Source: Paraburkholderia sp. UYCP14C
Lineage (GTDB): Bacteria; Pseudomonadota; Gammaproteobacteria; Burkholderiales; Burkholderiaceae
Length of the DNA: 64,000 nt
Direction of reading: 5' to 3'
Assembly: GCF_004197395.1 (NCBI RefSeq)
Contig: NZ_SELS01000021.1
Span: 62,001 to 126,000 of the forward strand
The notes below the pieces were generated by a model that was not told the DNA's origin, did no database searches, and was given only the letters and a program-made list of their open reading frames with translations. The translations under genes were made by a program, and so were the position numbers. Positions 25,962 to 37,700 of the stretch are shown piece by piece (the stretch's first letter is position 1; every line of letters begins with the position of its first letter).

Positions 25962-27200
25962 TCAGTCAGCCGATGCGTCGCAGGCGCAATCGAGAGAAGA
26001 CACCGTGACCGGTCGTTCCAGCACGGCGAGCCGTTGCAGCGCCACGAGGCCCAGCAGCGCGAGCCCGAGTCCCAGCGTGAAGTCGGCGTGAACCCCCGCA
26101 CGGTCGACAATCGTGCCCCCCACTGCCGAGCCCACGGCGATCGCCACCTGGATGATGCTGACGAACATCGCCGATCCCGCTTCGGGCAGGTCTGTCGTGC
26201 CGCGCTGAATCCAGACGCTAAAGCAAAGCGGAAGCGCGCCGAACGCGATTCCCCAAAGCAGCATTCCCGCCGTCTCGCCAATCGGCGAATGTTCGAGCAG
26301 CAACATCGACGACATCGCGCCCAATAGCAGCAGCACCATTGCGGCAACCGATTTCTTTAGATGCTCCGAAATCACCATCGACGTCAACGCGTTGGAGAAG
26401 AAGCCGATCAGACCGAATCCGAACAGCAGCAGCGTGATGGCGCTCAACGAGAAGTCATGTTCGAGCAGCGGAGCAATGTACGTGTAGGTCGAGAAATGCG
26501 CGCCGAATACGAGCGCGACCATTACCATGCTCAGCCTCGTATGAGGCCGGCGAAGCAGTGTTTTGAAATCGGCGACACGCAACGCCGATGCCGACGGTAA
26601 CGAAGGCACGAGGAAGACCTGCGCCAGCAAGGCGAGCGACACGAGGCCCGCAGTGGCAGCGAACGCCATGCGCCACGATGCAAACGACGCGATGAACGTG
26701 CCGAGCGGCACGCCGATCACGGTCGCGCAGGTGACGCCGGTCAGAATGGTCGCGGTCGCTTTGGCCGCGTCCTTCGCCTGCACGAGTCGAGGCGCCGCCG
26801 CCGTCGCGAGAGTCCAGAAACCGCCCAGCGCGCCGCCGAGCAGAGCCCGTCCCACCAGCATGATCGCGAAGTTCGGTGCGATGGCGCACACGACGTTCGC
26901 GATCAGCAGTACCGCGGTGAGAAGCAGAAAGACGTAGCGTCGGTCCATGCGCCCCGCGCTGACTATCAGCGTCGGCGCCAATATCGCGGCCATCACACCC
27001 GGCGTGGTGACCATCAGACCGGCGACACCGGTCGACACGCCAAGGTCGTGCGCGATTTGCGGCAACAGCCCAACAGGTAAAAACTCGGCTGTCACGAATG
27101 CGAACGCGCTCACCGCCACAGCGATGACGGATAGCCATTGGGCCGCGGACGTTGAATCTCCTTGCAGGGATGCTGCGGTCGTAGGTGTGTCGATTTGCAT
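25962..27200 (-). CDS. MFS exporter of the DHA1/sugar-efflux type
   Basis: A 412-residue transporter with 12 hydrophobic segments, resembling AraJ, YdhP and chloramphenicol-resistance-type exporters. The opening segment VSAFAFVTAEFLPVGLLPQIAHDLGVS and the A-motif region with GRMDRRYVFL are typical. It is monocistronic and divergent from the PTS genes. A small inverted repeat CACTTTAAGTG (27230-27240) lies 30 bases ahead of its start and could be an operator. The substrate is unknown. Confidence 0.88.
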   Translation of the reverse strand: MQIDTPTTAASLQGDSTSAAQWLSVIAVAVSAFAFVTAEFLPVGLLPQIAHDLGVSTGVAGLMVTTPGVMAAILAPTLIVSAGRMDRRYVFLLLTAVLLIANVVCAIAPNFAIMLVGRALLGGALGGFWTLATAAAPRLVQAKDAAKATATILTGVTCATVIGVPLGTFIASFASWRMAFAATAGLVSLALLAQVFLVPSLPSASALRVADFKTLLRRPHTRLSMVMVALVFGAHFSTYTYIAPLLEHDFSLSAITLLLFGFGLIGFFSNALTSMVISEHLKKSVAAMVLLLLGAMSSMLLLEHSPIGETAGMLLWGIAFGALPLCFSVWIQRGTTDLPEAGSAMFVSIIQVAIAVGSAVGGTIVDRAGVHADFTLGLGLALLGLVALQRLAVLERPVTVSSLDCACDASAD

Positions 27201-27923
27201 GATGGCCTTGATGCCAGGATGAAGTCTGACACTTTAAGTGGGGTCTCACGTTGGAAAAAGAGTCGTCCGTTGAAAAGACTAGAAGGCGTGGCTGAACAAT
27301 GCGCGGGCGGGTCAATACGGTGCAGCTGCTGTAGCGTCAAGGGCTCCCCGTGCCGCATTCATTCCAACGGAAGGCAGACCTCGCCTTCGCTAAGCGGATA
27401 AAACACAGATTAAAAGAAGGCGTCACAGGCCAATTAGTTAACGCCGGCGCCCATCTGCTGCCGAGAAATCGGAAATTTCAGGAGTTCATGCGCGAAATCG
27501 TCTCGTCTTGCAATCTGCGCTCAGTAACATATGCTCTTTTTCAGAGCGCGCTTCAGATCCCTTTTTCGCGGCCACGGTGCAAAGGTCGTCTACGAGCGTG
27601 AGGCGACCCGCAGACCCAAACCGCGCCGTCGCAGCGCGCCCGATGTCTCTTCTTTCACCCCGGGTCGAAGCTGTGGGGGCGGCAACCATCTCGGCAGCCG
27701 GGATGTTACCCGCGGACAAAAAATCAGTGCGCATATGGGTGACGAGCGCGACCTTGTTTTGCTTCCCTGAGTTTCTGTCACCGACGCTTTTGTGACATGC
27801 GCCGCTCGCATAGGGGTGAGCGACGTAAGCGGCAATGGTGCCGACCGCGGGTTTGAATGTCGCGCTCATGCGGCTCGCATCGAACCATCTCGGGCGAGCG
27901 TCAATGTACAAGGAGTCGTGGCG
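27201..27923. other. 723-base divergent intergenic region before nagF
   Basis: It separates the MFS gene from the PTS genes. Two dyads can be seen: CACTTTAAGTG (27230-27240) near the MFS start and TGTCAC-N10-GTGACA (27776-27797) nearer the PTS. The open frames here, including one of 83 codons at 27350-27601, match nothing I know and are not supported. Confidence 0.5.
27776..27797. promoter_or_regulatory. inverted repeat upstream of nagF
   Basis: TGTCAC (27776-27781) and GTGACA (27792-27797) are perfect 6-bp arms with ten bases between, about 127 bases ahead of the nagF start. It could be an operator for the regulator of GlcNAc use, which is not encoded in this window. Confidence 0.35.
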
Positions 27924-30470
27924 ATGAAAGCTCCTCAGCGTCCTCTGCGCATCGAGTTGATGGCGCCACTCTCGGGTGTACTGGTTCCTCTCGACACCGT
28001 GCCCGATCCGGTCTTCGCCCAGAAGATGGTCGGCGATGGCGTGTCGATCGATCCGACTTCGGACGAGCTGCTCTCGCCGCTTGCCGGCAAGGTCACGCAA
28101 CTTCATAGCTCGGCTCACGCCGCGACGATCACCGGCGACAACGGTCTGCAAGTGCTGCTGCACATCGGACTCGACACCGTGCTGCTGCGCGGCGAGGGCT
28201 TCATGCCGTTGGTCAAGGAAGGCGACACCGTCGCGGTAGGCACGCCGCTGATCCGCTTCGATCCGATCGTGGTCGGCGCAAAAGCGGCCAGCCTGCTCAC
28301 GCAAATGGTGATCGCCAACGGCGATGTCGTCACGCGCTACGTTCCCGCGAAAGGGCTCGTCGTCGCCGGCACCGACGTTGCGCTGTACGTCGAGCTGGTC
28401 GGCGGCATCGAGGACAAGGACACGGCCAGCGCCGCCGGTGCGATCCTCTCCGGCGAGATCACGCTGCCGAATCCGGCGGGCCTGCACGCACGGCCCGCCG
28501 CGGTCGTCGCGGTCGAAGCGAAGAAATACAAGTCCGAGATCCGGCTGCTGCGCGGCGACGCCAGCGCCAATGCCAAGTCCATCGTCGCGCTGATGGGGCT
28601 CGCAACCAAGTTCGGCGACAAGCTGCGCGTCGAGGCCCGCGGTCCCGACGCGGCAGAGGCGGCCAGCGCGGTCGCGCGTCTGCTCGCCGAGGGCTCGGGC
28701 GAAAAGCCCGGCGATGCGCCCGCTCCCGCGGCGGCCGCGCCAATCGCACCGGCCGCGCCGGTGCCGGCACCGAACGAGGCGGCGCCGGCCGACACCGACG
28801 AATTCATCGGCGTATCCGCTTCGCCCGGGCTTTCCGTCGGCAAGATCGTGCAGTTCCGCCAGCAGGTCATCGAGGTGAACGAAACGGGCGAGTCGCCGCA
28901 ACGCGAACGGGCACAACTCGAAGCGGCCCAGCATCAGGCGCGTCAGCAGATCGAGGCACTGAAGGCGACGCTCACCGATCCGTCGAAAGCGCAGATTCTC
29001 GACGCGCATCTCGAACTGCTGGACGATCCTGACCTGAACGACGCGGCGATCGCCAGCATCAGCGCGGGAAAGGGTGCGGGTTTCGCGTGGCGCGACGCAT
29101 TCCAGAACCAGGCAAGCATGCTCGAAAGGCTCGACAATCCGCTGCTGCGCGAACGCGCCGGCGATATCCGCGACGTCGGCCGCCGGGTGCTCGCGCTGCT
29201 CGCCGGCGTGAAGCAGGCGCAGATCGACGTGCCGGAAGAGTCGATTCTGATTGCCGAGGAACTGTCGCCGTCCGACACCACGTCGCTCGACCGCAGCAAG
29301 GTGCTCGGCTTTTGCACGACGACCGGCGGCGCGACCAGCCACGTCGCGATCCTCGCGCGCTCGCTAGGCATTCCGGCGATCTGCGGTATCGACCCGCGCG
29401 CGCTGCAACTCGCGGACGGCACGCCCGTCGTGCTCGACGGTTCGCGCGGCAGCTTGCGGCGCAACCCGAGCGCCGACGAACTCGACAAGGCGCGCGAACG
29501 CATCAGGCGCCAGGCCGCCAAACGGGAAGACGAAAAGCTCGCGGCAAGCAAGCTCGCGATGACGGCCGACGGCCGCCGCGTCGAAGTCGTCGCGAACATC
29601 CGCAATGCGCAGGAAGCGCGCGACGCGGTTGCTGCCGGCGCCGAAGGCGTGGGTCTGTTGCGCTCCGAGTTCCTGTTCGATGCGCGCGACACCGCACCAA
29701 CCGAAGACGAACAGGCCACCGAATATTGCGCCGTCGCCGAAGCGCTCGGCCGCGAGCGGACGCTCGTGGTCCGCACGCTCGACGTCGGCGGCGACAAACC
29801 GCTCGCGTATCTGCCGCTGCCGAAGGAAGACAATCCGTTTCTCGGTCTGCGCGGTGTGCGCGTGAGCCTGGAGCGTCCCGACATCTTCCGCACGCAACTG
29901 CGCGCGATCCTGCGCGCGGCGCCGCTCGGCAATCTGCACGTGATGTTCCCGATGATCGCCACGGTCGAGGAAGTGCGGGCAGCGCGCAAGATCCTGCTCG
30001 AAGAGGCCGGCGATCGCGCGGCCAGCGTGAAGGTGGGCGTGATGATCGAAGTCCCCGCTGCCGCTCTGATCGCCGAGCCGCTCGCACGCGAAGTCGACTT
30101 CTTCTCGATCGGCACGAACGACCTCACGCAATACACGCTCGCGATGGACCGTGGCCATCCGCAGCTCGCCAAGCAAGCCGACGCGCTGCACCCGGCGGTG
30201 CTGCGTCTGATCGGCATGACGGTCGACGGTGCGCACCAGCACGGCAAATGGGTCGGCATTTGCGGCGGCATCGCATCGGATGCGATGGCGGTGCCGGTGC
30301 TCGTCGGCCTTGGCGTCGACGAGCTTTCCGTGAGCATTCCCGCGGTCGGTTCGATCAAGGCCCAGCTTGCACGCGTGACGACCGACGAAGCCAGGCAGCT
30401 CGCCGCCGAGGTGCTGCGTCTGGGCACCGCCGCGGAAGTCCGTGCGCGCCTGTCGCGCTTTGCCGACTGA
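27924..30470 (+). CDS. nagF: PTS EIIA-HPr-EI fusion protein (GlcNAc type)
   Basis: A cytoplasmic phosphotransfer protein of 848 residues that combines three PTS parts. The EIIA(Glc)-like domain (1-160) has the two histidines in HAATITGD and LLHIGLDTV. HPr (about 173-260) has the active His in [10 protein letters not shown]. An Ala/Pro linker leads to enzyme I (292-848) with its phospho-His in [10 protein letters not shown] and the PEP site ending in CGGIASD. It takes phosphate from PEP and passes it to NagE. AAGGAG precedes ATG 27924. It forms an operon with nagE 22 bases downstream. Naming follows the Ralstonia/Burkholderia pattern; glucose-type specificity is the alternative. Confidence 0.92.
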   Translation: MKAPQRPLRIELMAPLSGVLVPLDTVPDPVFAQKMVGDGVSIDPTSDELLSPLAGKVTQLHSSAHAATITGDNGLQVLLHIGLDTVLLRGEGFMPLVKEGDTVAVGTPLIRFDPIVVGAKAASLLTQMVIANGDVVTRYVPAKGLVVAGTDVALYVELVGGIEDKDTASAAGAILSGEITLPNPAGLHARPAAVVAVEAKKYKSEIRLLRGDASANAKSIVALMGLATKFGDKLRVEARGPDAAEAASAVARLLAEGSGEKPGDAPAPAAAAPIAPAAPVPAPNEAAPADTDEFIGVSASPGLSVGKIVQFRQQVIEVNETGESPQRERAQLEAAQHQARQQIEALKATLTDPSKAQILDAHLELLDDPDLNDAAIASISAGKGAGFAWRDAFQNQASMLERLDNPLLRERAGDIRDVGRRVLALLAGVKQAQIDVPEESILIAEELSPSDTTSLDRSKVLGFCTTTGGATSHVAILARSLGIPAICGIDPRALQLADGTPVVLDGSRGSLRRNPSADELDKARERIRRQAAKREDEKLAASKLAMTADGRRVEVVANIRNAQEARDAVAAGAEGVGLLRSEFLFDARDTAPTEDEQATEYCAVAEALGRERTLVVRTLDVGGDKPLAYLPLPKEDNPFLGLRGVRVSLERPDIFRTQLRAILRAAPLGNLHVMFPMIATVEEVRAARKILLEEAGDRAASVKVGVMIEVPAAALIAEPLAREVDFFSIGTNDLTQYTLAMDRGHPQLAKQADALHPAVLRLIGMTVDGAHQHGKWVGICGGIASDAMAVPVLVGLGVDELSVSIPAVGSIKAQLARVTTDEARQLAAEVLRLGTAAEVRARLSRFAD

Positions 30471-30492
30471 GCGGATCAACAGGAGATCAGCC

Positions 30493-32289
30493 ATGTTCTC
30501 GCATGCCTTCGGAGTCTTGCAGAAAATCGGCAAATCGCTGATGCTGCCCGTCGCCGTGCTCCCCGTGGCCGGCCTGCTGCTCGGTCTCGGCGCCACCGAC
30601 TTTCACGGGTACGTGCCAGCCGTCGTGCTCGCGCTGATGAAGAACGCGGGCGACGTGATCTTCGGTAACCTGCCGCTGATCTTCGCGATCGGCGTCGCGC
30701 TCGGCTTCACCGAGAACGATGGCGTCTCGGGCATCGCCGCGACGATCGGATATCTGGTGATGACGGCCACGTTGGGTGTGATCGCCAAGATACAGGGCAT
30801 CGAACCCGATACGATCATGGGCATACCGTCGATCCAGACCGGCGTGTTCGGCGGCATCCTCGCCGGTGGTCTGGCCGCCTGGATGTTCAACCGCTACTAC
30901 CGGATCACGTTGCCGCCGTATCTCGGCTTTTTCGCCGGCAAGCGCTTCGTGCCGATCGTGACCGCGATCGGCTCGATCGTGCTCGGCGCGATCCTGTCCT
31001 TCGTGTGGCCGCCGATCGGCAGCGCGATCAAGGCCTTCTCTCACTGGGCCGCGGTTTCGGACCCGCGCACTGCCGCGACGGTCTATGGTTTCGTCGAACG
31101 TCTGCTGATTCCGTTCGGTCTGCATCACATCTGGAACGTGCCGTTCTTCTTCGAAATGGGCAGCTATCTCGACCCGACGACCGGCAGGACCGTTCACGGC
31201 GACATCACCCGCTTTTTCGCGGGCGACCGAACCGCAGGCATTCTGGCAGGCGCGTTCCTGTTCAAGATGTTCGGCCTGCCGGCCGCGGCGATCGCGATCT
31301 GGCATTGCGCGAAGCCGGAGAAGAAGGTGGCCGTCGGCGGCATGATGGTGTCGGCCGCGCTGACTTCTTTCCTCACCGGCATCACCGAGCCGATCGAGTT
31401 CGCCTTCCTGTTCGTTGCGCCGGTGCTTTACCTGATTCACGCATGCCTCGCGGCATCGGCGCAGTTCGTGGCCAACACCCTGGGCATGCGCATGGGCTTC
31501 ACGTTCTCGCAAGGCGGCATCGACTTTCTGATGTTCAACCTGATCGGCGGAAAGGCCACGCACGCGTGGTACGTGTTCATACTCGGCCCGATCTACGCGG
31601 TGATCTATTACGGCGTGTTCCGCTTCGTGATCACGCGCTTCAACCTCAAGACACCCGGCCGCGAAGACGACACCGCGGACACGGCGGCGGTTGCCGTGAG
31701 CGGCGCGGGCGGACGGTCGCGCGAACTCGTGCTGGCCTTTGGCGGCCGCTCCAATATCACGAGTCTCGACGCCTGCATCACGCGGCTGCGCATCTCCGTG
31801 AAAGACCCGGCGCGCGTCGACGAACACAAGCTCAAGGCACTCGGTGCCGCGGGTGTGGTGCGCGTGGGCAACGGCGTGCAGGCGATCTTCGGGCCGCTGT
31901 CGGAGAACATGAAAACCGACATGCAGGACTATCTGAAGACAGCGGGCGCCGACGCGGATCTGCCGGCGGCCGGCGCACCTGGCGTGGAAGGCGCGGCGGC
32001 GACGGCTCCGGCGGCTGCGGCCGCCTCGGTGCAAAGCCTGGCGCCAAGCCCGTCGCAAGAATCGGAGCAGGCGGAAAAGATTCGTGCGGCGCTGGGTGGC
32101 GCGGCCAACATCAGGAAGCTCGACGCGCTGGCTGCCACGCGGTTGCGTGTCGAGCTATCGGACGCGTCGCGCATCGACGCGGCCGCATTGAAAGCGGCGG
32201 GCGTGGTCGCAACGCAAGCGTTGAAGAACGGTGCGGTCGATCTGATCGTGGGTCTCGGCGCGGGAAATCTCGCGGGCGCAATGCGATAG
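30493..32289 (+). CDS. nagE: PTS GlcNAc/glucose permease EIIC-EIIB with a second, Cys-less EIIB-like domain
   Basis: A membrane permease of 598 residues. The EIIC part (1-390) has about ten hydrophobic segments and the ITEPIEFAF motif of the glucose family. A first EIIB domain (about 415-490) has its phospho-Cys in [10 protein letters not shown]. After an Ala/Pro-rich linker there is a second EIIB-like domain (about 530-598) in which the same place reads [11 protein letters not shown], so the Cys is absent. The second copy cannot accept phosphate on Cys and may be structural or regulatory. AGGAGATCAGCC precedes the ATG. It works with nagF to import and phosphorylate N-acetylglucosamine. Confidence 0.9.
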   Translation: MFSHAFGVLQKIGKSLMLPVAVLPVAGLLLGLGATDFHGYVPAVVLALMKNAGDVIFGNLPLIFAIGVALGFTENDGVSGIAATIGYLVMTATLGVIAKIQGIEPDTIMGIPSIQTGVFGGILAGGLAAWMFNRYYRITLPPYLGFFAGKRFVPIVTAIGSIVLGAILSFVWPPIGSAIKAFSHWAAVSDPRTAATVYGFVERLLIPFGLHHIWNVPFFFEMGSYLDPTTGRTVHGDITRFFAGDRTAGILAGAFLFKMFGLPAAAIAIWHCAKPEKKVAVGGMMVSAALTSFLTGITEPIEFAFLFVAPVLYLIHACLAASAQFVANTLGMRMGFTFSQGGIDFLMFNLIGGKATHAWYVFILGPIYAVIYYGVFRFVITRFNLKTPGREDDTADTAAVAVSGAGGRSRELVLAFGGRSNITSLDACITRLRISVKDPARVDEHKLKALGAAGVVRVGNGVQAIFGPLSENMKTDMQDYLKTAGADADLPAAGAPGVEGAAATAPAAAAASVQSLAPSPSQESEQAEKIRAALGGAANIRKLDALAATRLRVELSDASRIDAAALKAAGVVATQALKNGAVDLIVGLGAGNLAGAMR

Positions 32290-32453
32290 GAGCAAGCAGG
32301 TATCGTCGGCACGTGCATGCCGCGATCCCGGTCGCGCGCCGGGCCGCGTTCAGGTTCGCGGGGCCTTGTTCCGTTGATGAATAGCGCATCGAACGCGATA
32401 CCTGCCTTGTGGATGCGCGTAGTCACGTTGCTTGGTCCACCTTAGGGGGCGGC

Positions 32454-34043
32454 ATGGAAGCAGTCAGAACCTTCCTCGAAAATCAGCCGCTGATCGCGCT
32501 GTTTCTGACCATTGCGCTCGGCTACCTGATCGGCGAAATCAATATCAAGGGTGTCGCGCTGGGCTCCGGGGCCGTGCTGTTCGTCGGACTGGCGCTCGGC
32601 GCGTTCGCGCCGAAATCCGCGCCGCCGGCGTTGCTGGGCACGCTCGGTTTGCTGCTGTTTCTTTACGGCATCGGCATTCAGTACGGCGCGCAGTTCTTTC
32701 GCGGACTCACGAGCCGGGAAGGCGCGAAGGCCAATACGGCCGCATTTCTGGGTGTCATCGCTTCGGGTCTCGTCGCGTGCGCGCTGATCCATTTCGGCAT
32801 CACGCTAGCCGATGCGCTCGGGATGTTCGCAGGCAGCGGCACGAGCACGGCGAGCCTGCAGGTCGCCATCGCGTCGATGAAGAGCAGCAATGCCGCCGTG
32901 GCTTATAGCGTGACCTATCCGTTCGGCGTGGCCGGGCCGATTCTATTCCTCTATCTGCTGAACGCGACGCTCAAAGCCAGGATACCCAAGCCGCCCGCGA
33001 AAATACTGGAGACTGCGGAAATCGCGCTGCGCAATGCCGGTCTGTTCGGTCTCAGGCTGTCGGAACTCTCGACCCGCTTACCTGCCGGCGTAGCGATAGC
33101 GGCCGTGCGGCGCGCGCATCACAATCAACTGCCCACCGACGACTTCACGCTGCGCGCCGACGACGTCCTGCTTGCCACCGCCACCGAGCGCCGCCTGCTC
33201 GACGAAGCAACGGCGCTATGCGGCGAGCTACAGCCTGGGCGTATGACGAGTCATCGGGAAGACCTGGACTATCTGCGCGTGTTCGCGTCGAGTCCGTCGG
33301 TCGTCGGCACGGCGCTCGGCAATCTGCGCTTTCCGGATGGCGTGATCTGCGCGGTCGCGCACGTGCGGCGCGGCGACGCCGATCTATTGTCGACGCCAGA
33401 TCTCATTCTCGAAGCAGGCGACCGCGTCGGTCTGCTCGTCAATAGCGCGCATATAGCGAAGGTCCGCGCGTTCTTCGGCGATTCGATCAAGGGCACGGCC
33501 GACCTCAGTTTCATCTGTCTGGGCATCGGCGCGGCAGCGGGGCTGCTGGTCGGCGCGATCCCGCTGCGCATGCCCGGCCTCGGCGCGTTCAGCCTGGGTC
33601 TCGCGGCGTTGCTGCTGGTCGCGCTGTGTCTCGGCAAGGCGCGCCGCAACGGACCGTTCGTCTGGGTGATGCCGCTTTCGGCAAATCTCGTGCTGCGCAA
33701 TCTCGGGCTCACGATCTTTCTCGCGCAGGTGGGCCTCTCTTGCGGACCGAAGTTCGTCGCGACCGTCGGCACCGCCGGACCGCTGCTGCTGCTTTATGGC
33801 GTGATCACGCTGCTGGTGCTCGTCGGCGTCACGGCTGTGTGCTGCCTGTGGGTATTCAAACTGTCGTTCGACACATCGGTTGGCGTGATCTGTGGCGCGA
33901 CCGGCAATCCCGCGATTCTCGCCTTCGCCAACCGCATCGCGCCGACGGATCAGCCCGACGTGATGTACGCGATGATTTTTCCGTCGATGACCATCGTCAA
34001 GGTGCTCTTCGTGCAGATCGCCGTCGCGATCGCAGCGGGGTAG
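32454..34043 (+). CDS. YidE/YbjL/AspT-type transporter with TrkA-C domains
   Basis: A 529-residue membrane protein of the aspartate:alanine exchanger superfamily. Two membrane halves, each about five segments (1-170 and 350-529), flank two soluble TrkA-C-like domains (about 190-340). The repeated motif GSGTSTASLQVAI in the first half and GATGNPAILAFANRIAPTDQPDVMYA in the second are the paired AspT repeats. The ATG at 32454 has AGGGGGC before it. It follows nagE by 165 bases on the same strand. The substrate is unknown; its membership in the GlcNAc operon is not shown. Confidence 0.88.
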   Translation: MEAVRTFLENQPLIALFLTIALGYLIGEINIKGVALGSGAVLFVGLALGAFAPKSAPPALLGTLGLLLFLYGIGIQYGAQFFRGLTSREGAKANTAAFLGVIASGLVACALIHFGITLADALGMFAGSGTSTASLQVAIASMKSSNAAVAYSVTYPFGVAGPILFLYLLNATLKARIPKPPAKILETAEIALRNAGLFGLRLSELSTRLPAGVAIAAVRRAHHNQLPTDDFTLRADDVLLATATERRLLDEATALCGELQPGRMTSHREDLDYLRVFASSPSVVGTALGNLRFPDGVICAVAHVRRGDADLLSTPDLILEAGDRVGLLVNSAHIAKVRAFFGDSIKGTADLSFICLGIGAAAGLLVGAIPLRMPGLGAFSLGLAALLLVALCLGKARRNGPFVWVMPLSANLVLRNLGLTIFLAQVGLSCGPKFVATVGTAGPLLLLYGVITLLVLVGVTAVCCLWVFKLSFDTSVGVICGATGNPAILAFANRIAPTDQPDVMYAMIFPSMTIVKVLFVQIAVAIAAG

Positions 34044-34134
34044 CCCCGCCGGCGGCGCGCATGAGAGCGCACCGCCACCGCCAAACGCGAGAAACCGGCA
34101 ACAGGCCTCGTCGCGAGACCTGCCGCGCTCGCGC

Positions 34135-34464
34135 TCAATGACCCGCATAGATCGAACGTCCGCCAGCGGAGGCTACGGTCGGCGCACCCGAATCCGAGCT
34201 GCCCTTCATCGACACGCCGCCAACCCCGGAGCTTCCTGGCACCGCCTGTTGAGCCTGCTGTTGCGCGACGATGCCCTCGGCATGTTGAATGTCGGCGGGA
34301 TAGTTGTATTCCGAAGCCGAAGGCCGATAGCCCGCCTGCTCCAGACGAACGGCATCGGCCACGACCTGGGCGTGCGTCACCGGCGCGTCGGCGCTCTGTG
34401 CGAATGCGGCAACCGGTGCGGCCAGCGCGCAGGCAACGAGCATTGCGGAAACGAGTGCTTTCAT
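34135..34464 (-). CDS. DUF4148 exported protein
   Basis: A 109-residue protein with a Sec signal ending AAFAQS (cleavage near residue 23). The mature part has the DUF4148 pattern THAQVVADAVRLEQAGYRPSASEYNYPADIQ. These proteins are numerous in Burkholderia and have no known function. The ATG at 34464 has AGAGGTG about seven bases before it; a GTG three codons earlier is less good. It is divergent from the second RND operon. Confidence 0.9.
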   Translation of the reverse strand: MKALVSAMLVACALAAPVAAFAQSADAPVTHAQVVADAVRLEQAGYRPSASEYNYPADIQHAEGIVAQQQAQQAVPGSSGVGGVSMKGSSDSGAPTVASAGGRSIYAGH

Positions 34465-34732
34465 GATGTTCACCTCTGAATGAATGGCCGCCGCATCGGA
34501 AGTGATGCCGCCTCAGCCGCCCTCGGCGATGTCGCGAAGGTTGACTGCATTCTGGTCTCTCGCCGCTGACCCAAAGCTGACCTGTTGATTACGAGTTCGT
34601 TATCTGGGCGGCACGTCCGTAGATGTCAAATCCGTAATGTCGAGGTCAGCACCGGGTAAGCGCGCCATCCCGATACTGGCGCCAACCTTGCCGCCTCGAG
34701 CGCGGCTCTCCCTGCCTCAACCCGGACAAGTC

Positions 34733-37700
34733 ATGTGGATCGTCAAACTGGCTCTCAGGCGGCCGTACACGTTTATCGTGCTCGCCGTGCTGCTCTTCAT
34801 CCTCGGCCCGCTCGCGGTCATGCGCACGCCCACCGACATATTTCCGAACATCAACATTCCCGTGGTCAGCATCGTCTGGAGCTACAACGGCTTCTCCGCC
34901 GAGGACATGGCGCATCGGATCACGTCGAACTACGAGCGTGCCCTCACCTCGGACGTGGACGACATCGAGCACATCGAATCGCAGTCACTCAACGGCGTGT
35001 CGGTCGTGAAGGTGTTCTTTCATCCGGGTGCGGACATCAACCGCGCGATCGCCGAGGCGGCCTCGAATTCCGCGTCGATTCTGCGCGTCCTGCCGCCGGG
35101 CACGCTGCCGCCGAACATCATCACGTACAACGCGTCGACGGTGCCCGTGCTGCAACTGGGCCTGTCGAGCACGACTTTGCCCGAGCAGTCGCTTTACGAT
35201 CTCGGCAATAGCTTTATCCGCACGCAGCTCGCCACGGTGCAAGGCGCGGCGGTGCCGCTGCCCTACGGCGGCAAGATCCGGCAGATCATGGTCCAGCTGG
35301 ACCCGAAGGCGCTGCAGGCGAAGGGGCTCGCGCCGGTAGACGTCGTGAATGCCGTCAACGCGCAGAATCTGATCCTGCCCGGCGGGACCGCGAAAATCGG
35401 CTCGCGCGAGTACGACGTCGAGATGAACGGCAGCACGCAAACGGTGGCTGCGCTCAACGATCTGCCCATCAAGACCGTGAACGGCGGTGTGGTGTATGTG
35501 CGCGATGTCGCACACGTGATCGACGCTTACGCGCCGCAAACCAATATCGTGCGCGCCGACGGCAAGCGCGCCGCACTCCTCACCGTGGAGAAAACCGGCA
35601 GCGCCTCGACTCTGACAATCATCGACCAGGTCAAGGCGATGCTGCCGAAGATCGCCGCGGGCCTGCCCCACGCGCTGAAGATCACGCCGCTCGGCGATCA
35701 GTCGGTGTTCGTGAAGTCGGCAATTACGGGCGTGGTGCGCGAGGCGCTGATTGCCGCGTGCCTCACCGCCGCGATGATCCTGCTCTTTCTCGGCAGCTGG
35801 CGCGCCACGCTCATCATTGCCGTGACGATTCCGCTGTCCGTGCTCACCTCGCTCATCGCGCTGGCGGCGCTCGGCGAAACCATCAACATCATGACGCTCG
35901 GCGGGCTCGCGCTGGCCGTCGGCATCCTCGTCGACGACGCCACCGTCGCGATCGAGAACATCACGCATCATCTCGAACGCGGCGCCCCGCTGCACGACGC
36001 GATCCTCAACGGCTCCGGCGAGATCGCGGTGCCGACCTTCGTCTCGACCCTGTCGATCTGCATCGTGTTCGTGCCGATGTTTCTGCTTTCCGGCGTCGCG
36101 CGTTATCTGTTCGTGCCGATGGCCGAGGCCGTGGTGTTCGCCATGTGCGCGTCGTACTTCTTCTCGCGCACACTGATTCCCACGCTCGCGATGTATCTGC
36201 TGCGCGCGCGCTCACGGAACGCCGTACCCGCCCGCGGTCTGAGCGGTGCGCTGACGCGCTTCCAGGCCGGCTTCGAAAAGCGCTTCGAGGCCCTGCGCAA
36301 TCGCTACCGCGCGATTTTGCAGGCCGCCATCGCGCAGCGCCGTCGCTTCGTCGTGCTGTGGCTCGCGCTCTGTCTTGGCTCGCTCGTGTTGTTGCCGCTC
36401 ACCGGGCGCGACTTCTTCCCGGCAGTCGATACCGGCGAGATCCGGCTGCACTTGCGTGCGCCCACGGGCACGCGCATCGAGGAAACGGCCCGCATCACCG
36501 ATCAGGTCGAAGCAAAAATCCGCAGCGTCATTCCGGCCGCCGAACAGGCATCGGTCCTCGATAACATCGGGGTGCCGGTGAGCGGTATCAACCTCACTTA
36601 CGATTCCTCGGATCCGATCGGCCCCGAAGACGCGGACATCCTCATCACGCTCGCGCCGAAGCACGAGCCCACCGCACAATACGTCGCGAAGCTGCGCAAT
36701 GCGCTCGACGCGGCGTTTCCCGGCGTGACCTTCGCGTTCCTGCCCGCCGACATCGTCAGCCAGATCCTGAACTTCGGCCTGCCCGCGCCGATCGACGTGC
36801 AGATCGTCGGCAACCAGCTCGCGCAGAACCGGCAAGTCGCGAACCGCCTGCTCGATGAAATGCGCGGCGTGCGCGGGCTCGTCGACGCGCGCATCCAGCA
36901 ACCCGGCGACGAACCCACGATCAACGTGAACGTCGACCGCACCAAGGCCATGCAAGCCGGCCTCACGCAGCGCGACGTTGCCCAGAACCTGCTGATCGCG
37001 CTGTCCGGCAGCTCGCAAACCTCGCCGAACTTCTGGCTCGATCCGAAGAATGGCGTCAGCTATCCGCTGATGGCCGAGGTGCCGCAATACGACGTTCATT
37101 CGCTGCAAACGCTCGCCAATATTCCGGTGACCACGCAAACCGTGTCGGTCAATCCGCAGAACCAGCTGGGCACGCTTGGAACCGTGTCGCGCAGTTCGCA
37201 GCAGGCGGTCGTGTCGCACTACAACGTGCAGCCCGTGCTCGACATTTTCGCGTCGACGCAAGGGCGCGACCTGGGCGGCGTCGCGTCGGACGTGAACCGC
37301 CTCGTCGATGCCGCGCGGGCGCAGTTGCCGCCGGGCTCGTCGATCGTGATGCGCGGCCAGGTGCAATCGATGAACGCGTCGTTCAGCGGCCTCGCCGCAG
37401 GCCTCGTGTTCGCGATCGTGCTCGTCTACCTGCTGATGGTCGTGAACTTCCAGTCGTGGCTCGATCCGCTGATCATCGTGAGCGGCCTGCCGGGGTCGCT
37501 GGCCGGCATCGCATGGATGCTGTTCGTCACGCAAACCACGCTTAGCGTGCCGGCGCTGACGGGCACGATCCTCTGCGTGGGCATCGCGACGGCCAACAGC
37601 ATTCTCGTCATCAACACCGCGCGCGAGTCGCTCGCCGCCGGCATGGCGCCGCTCGCCGCGGCGCTGGACGCTGGCTTCAGTCGCTTTCGGCCTGTGCTGA

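Noticed and set aside
27230-27240. CACTTTAAGTG dyad near the MFS gene start
   Set aside because: Only 5-bp arms and no second copy; too weak to list as a site of its own.
27350-27601. 83-codon plus-strand frame in the intergenic region before nagF
   Set aside because: The translation is somewhat protein-like but matches no family I know and has no convincing ribosome site.
27486-29342. Minus-strand open frame of 618 codons opposite nagF
   Set aside because: No signal, domain or ribosome site; it lies across the conserved EIIA-HPr-EI gene.
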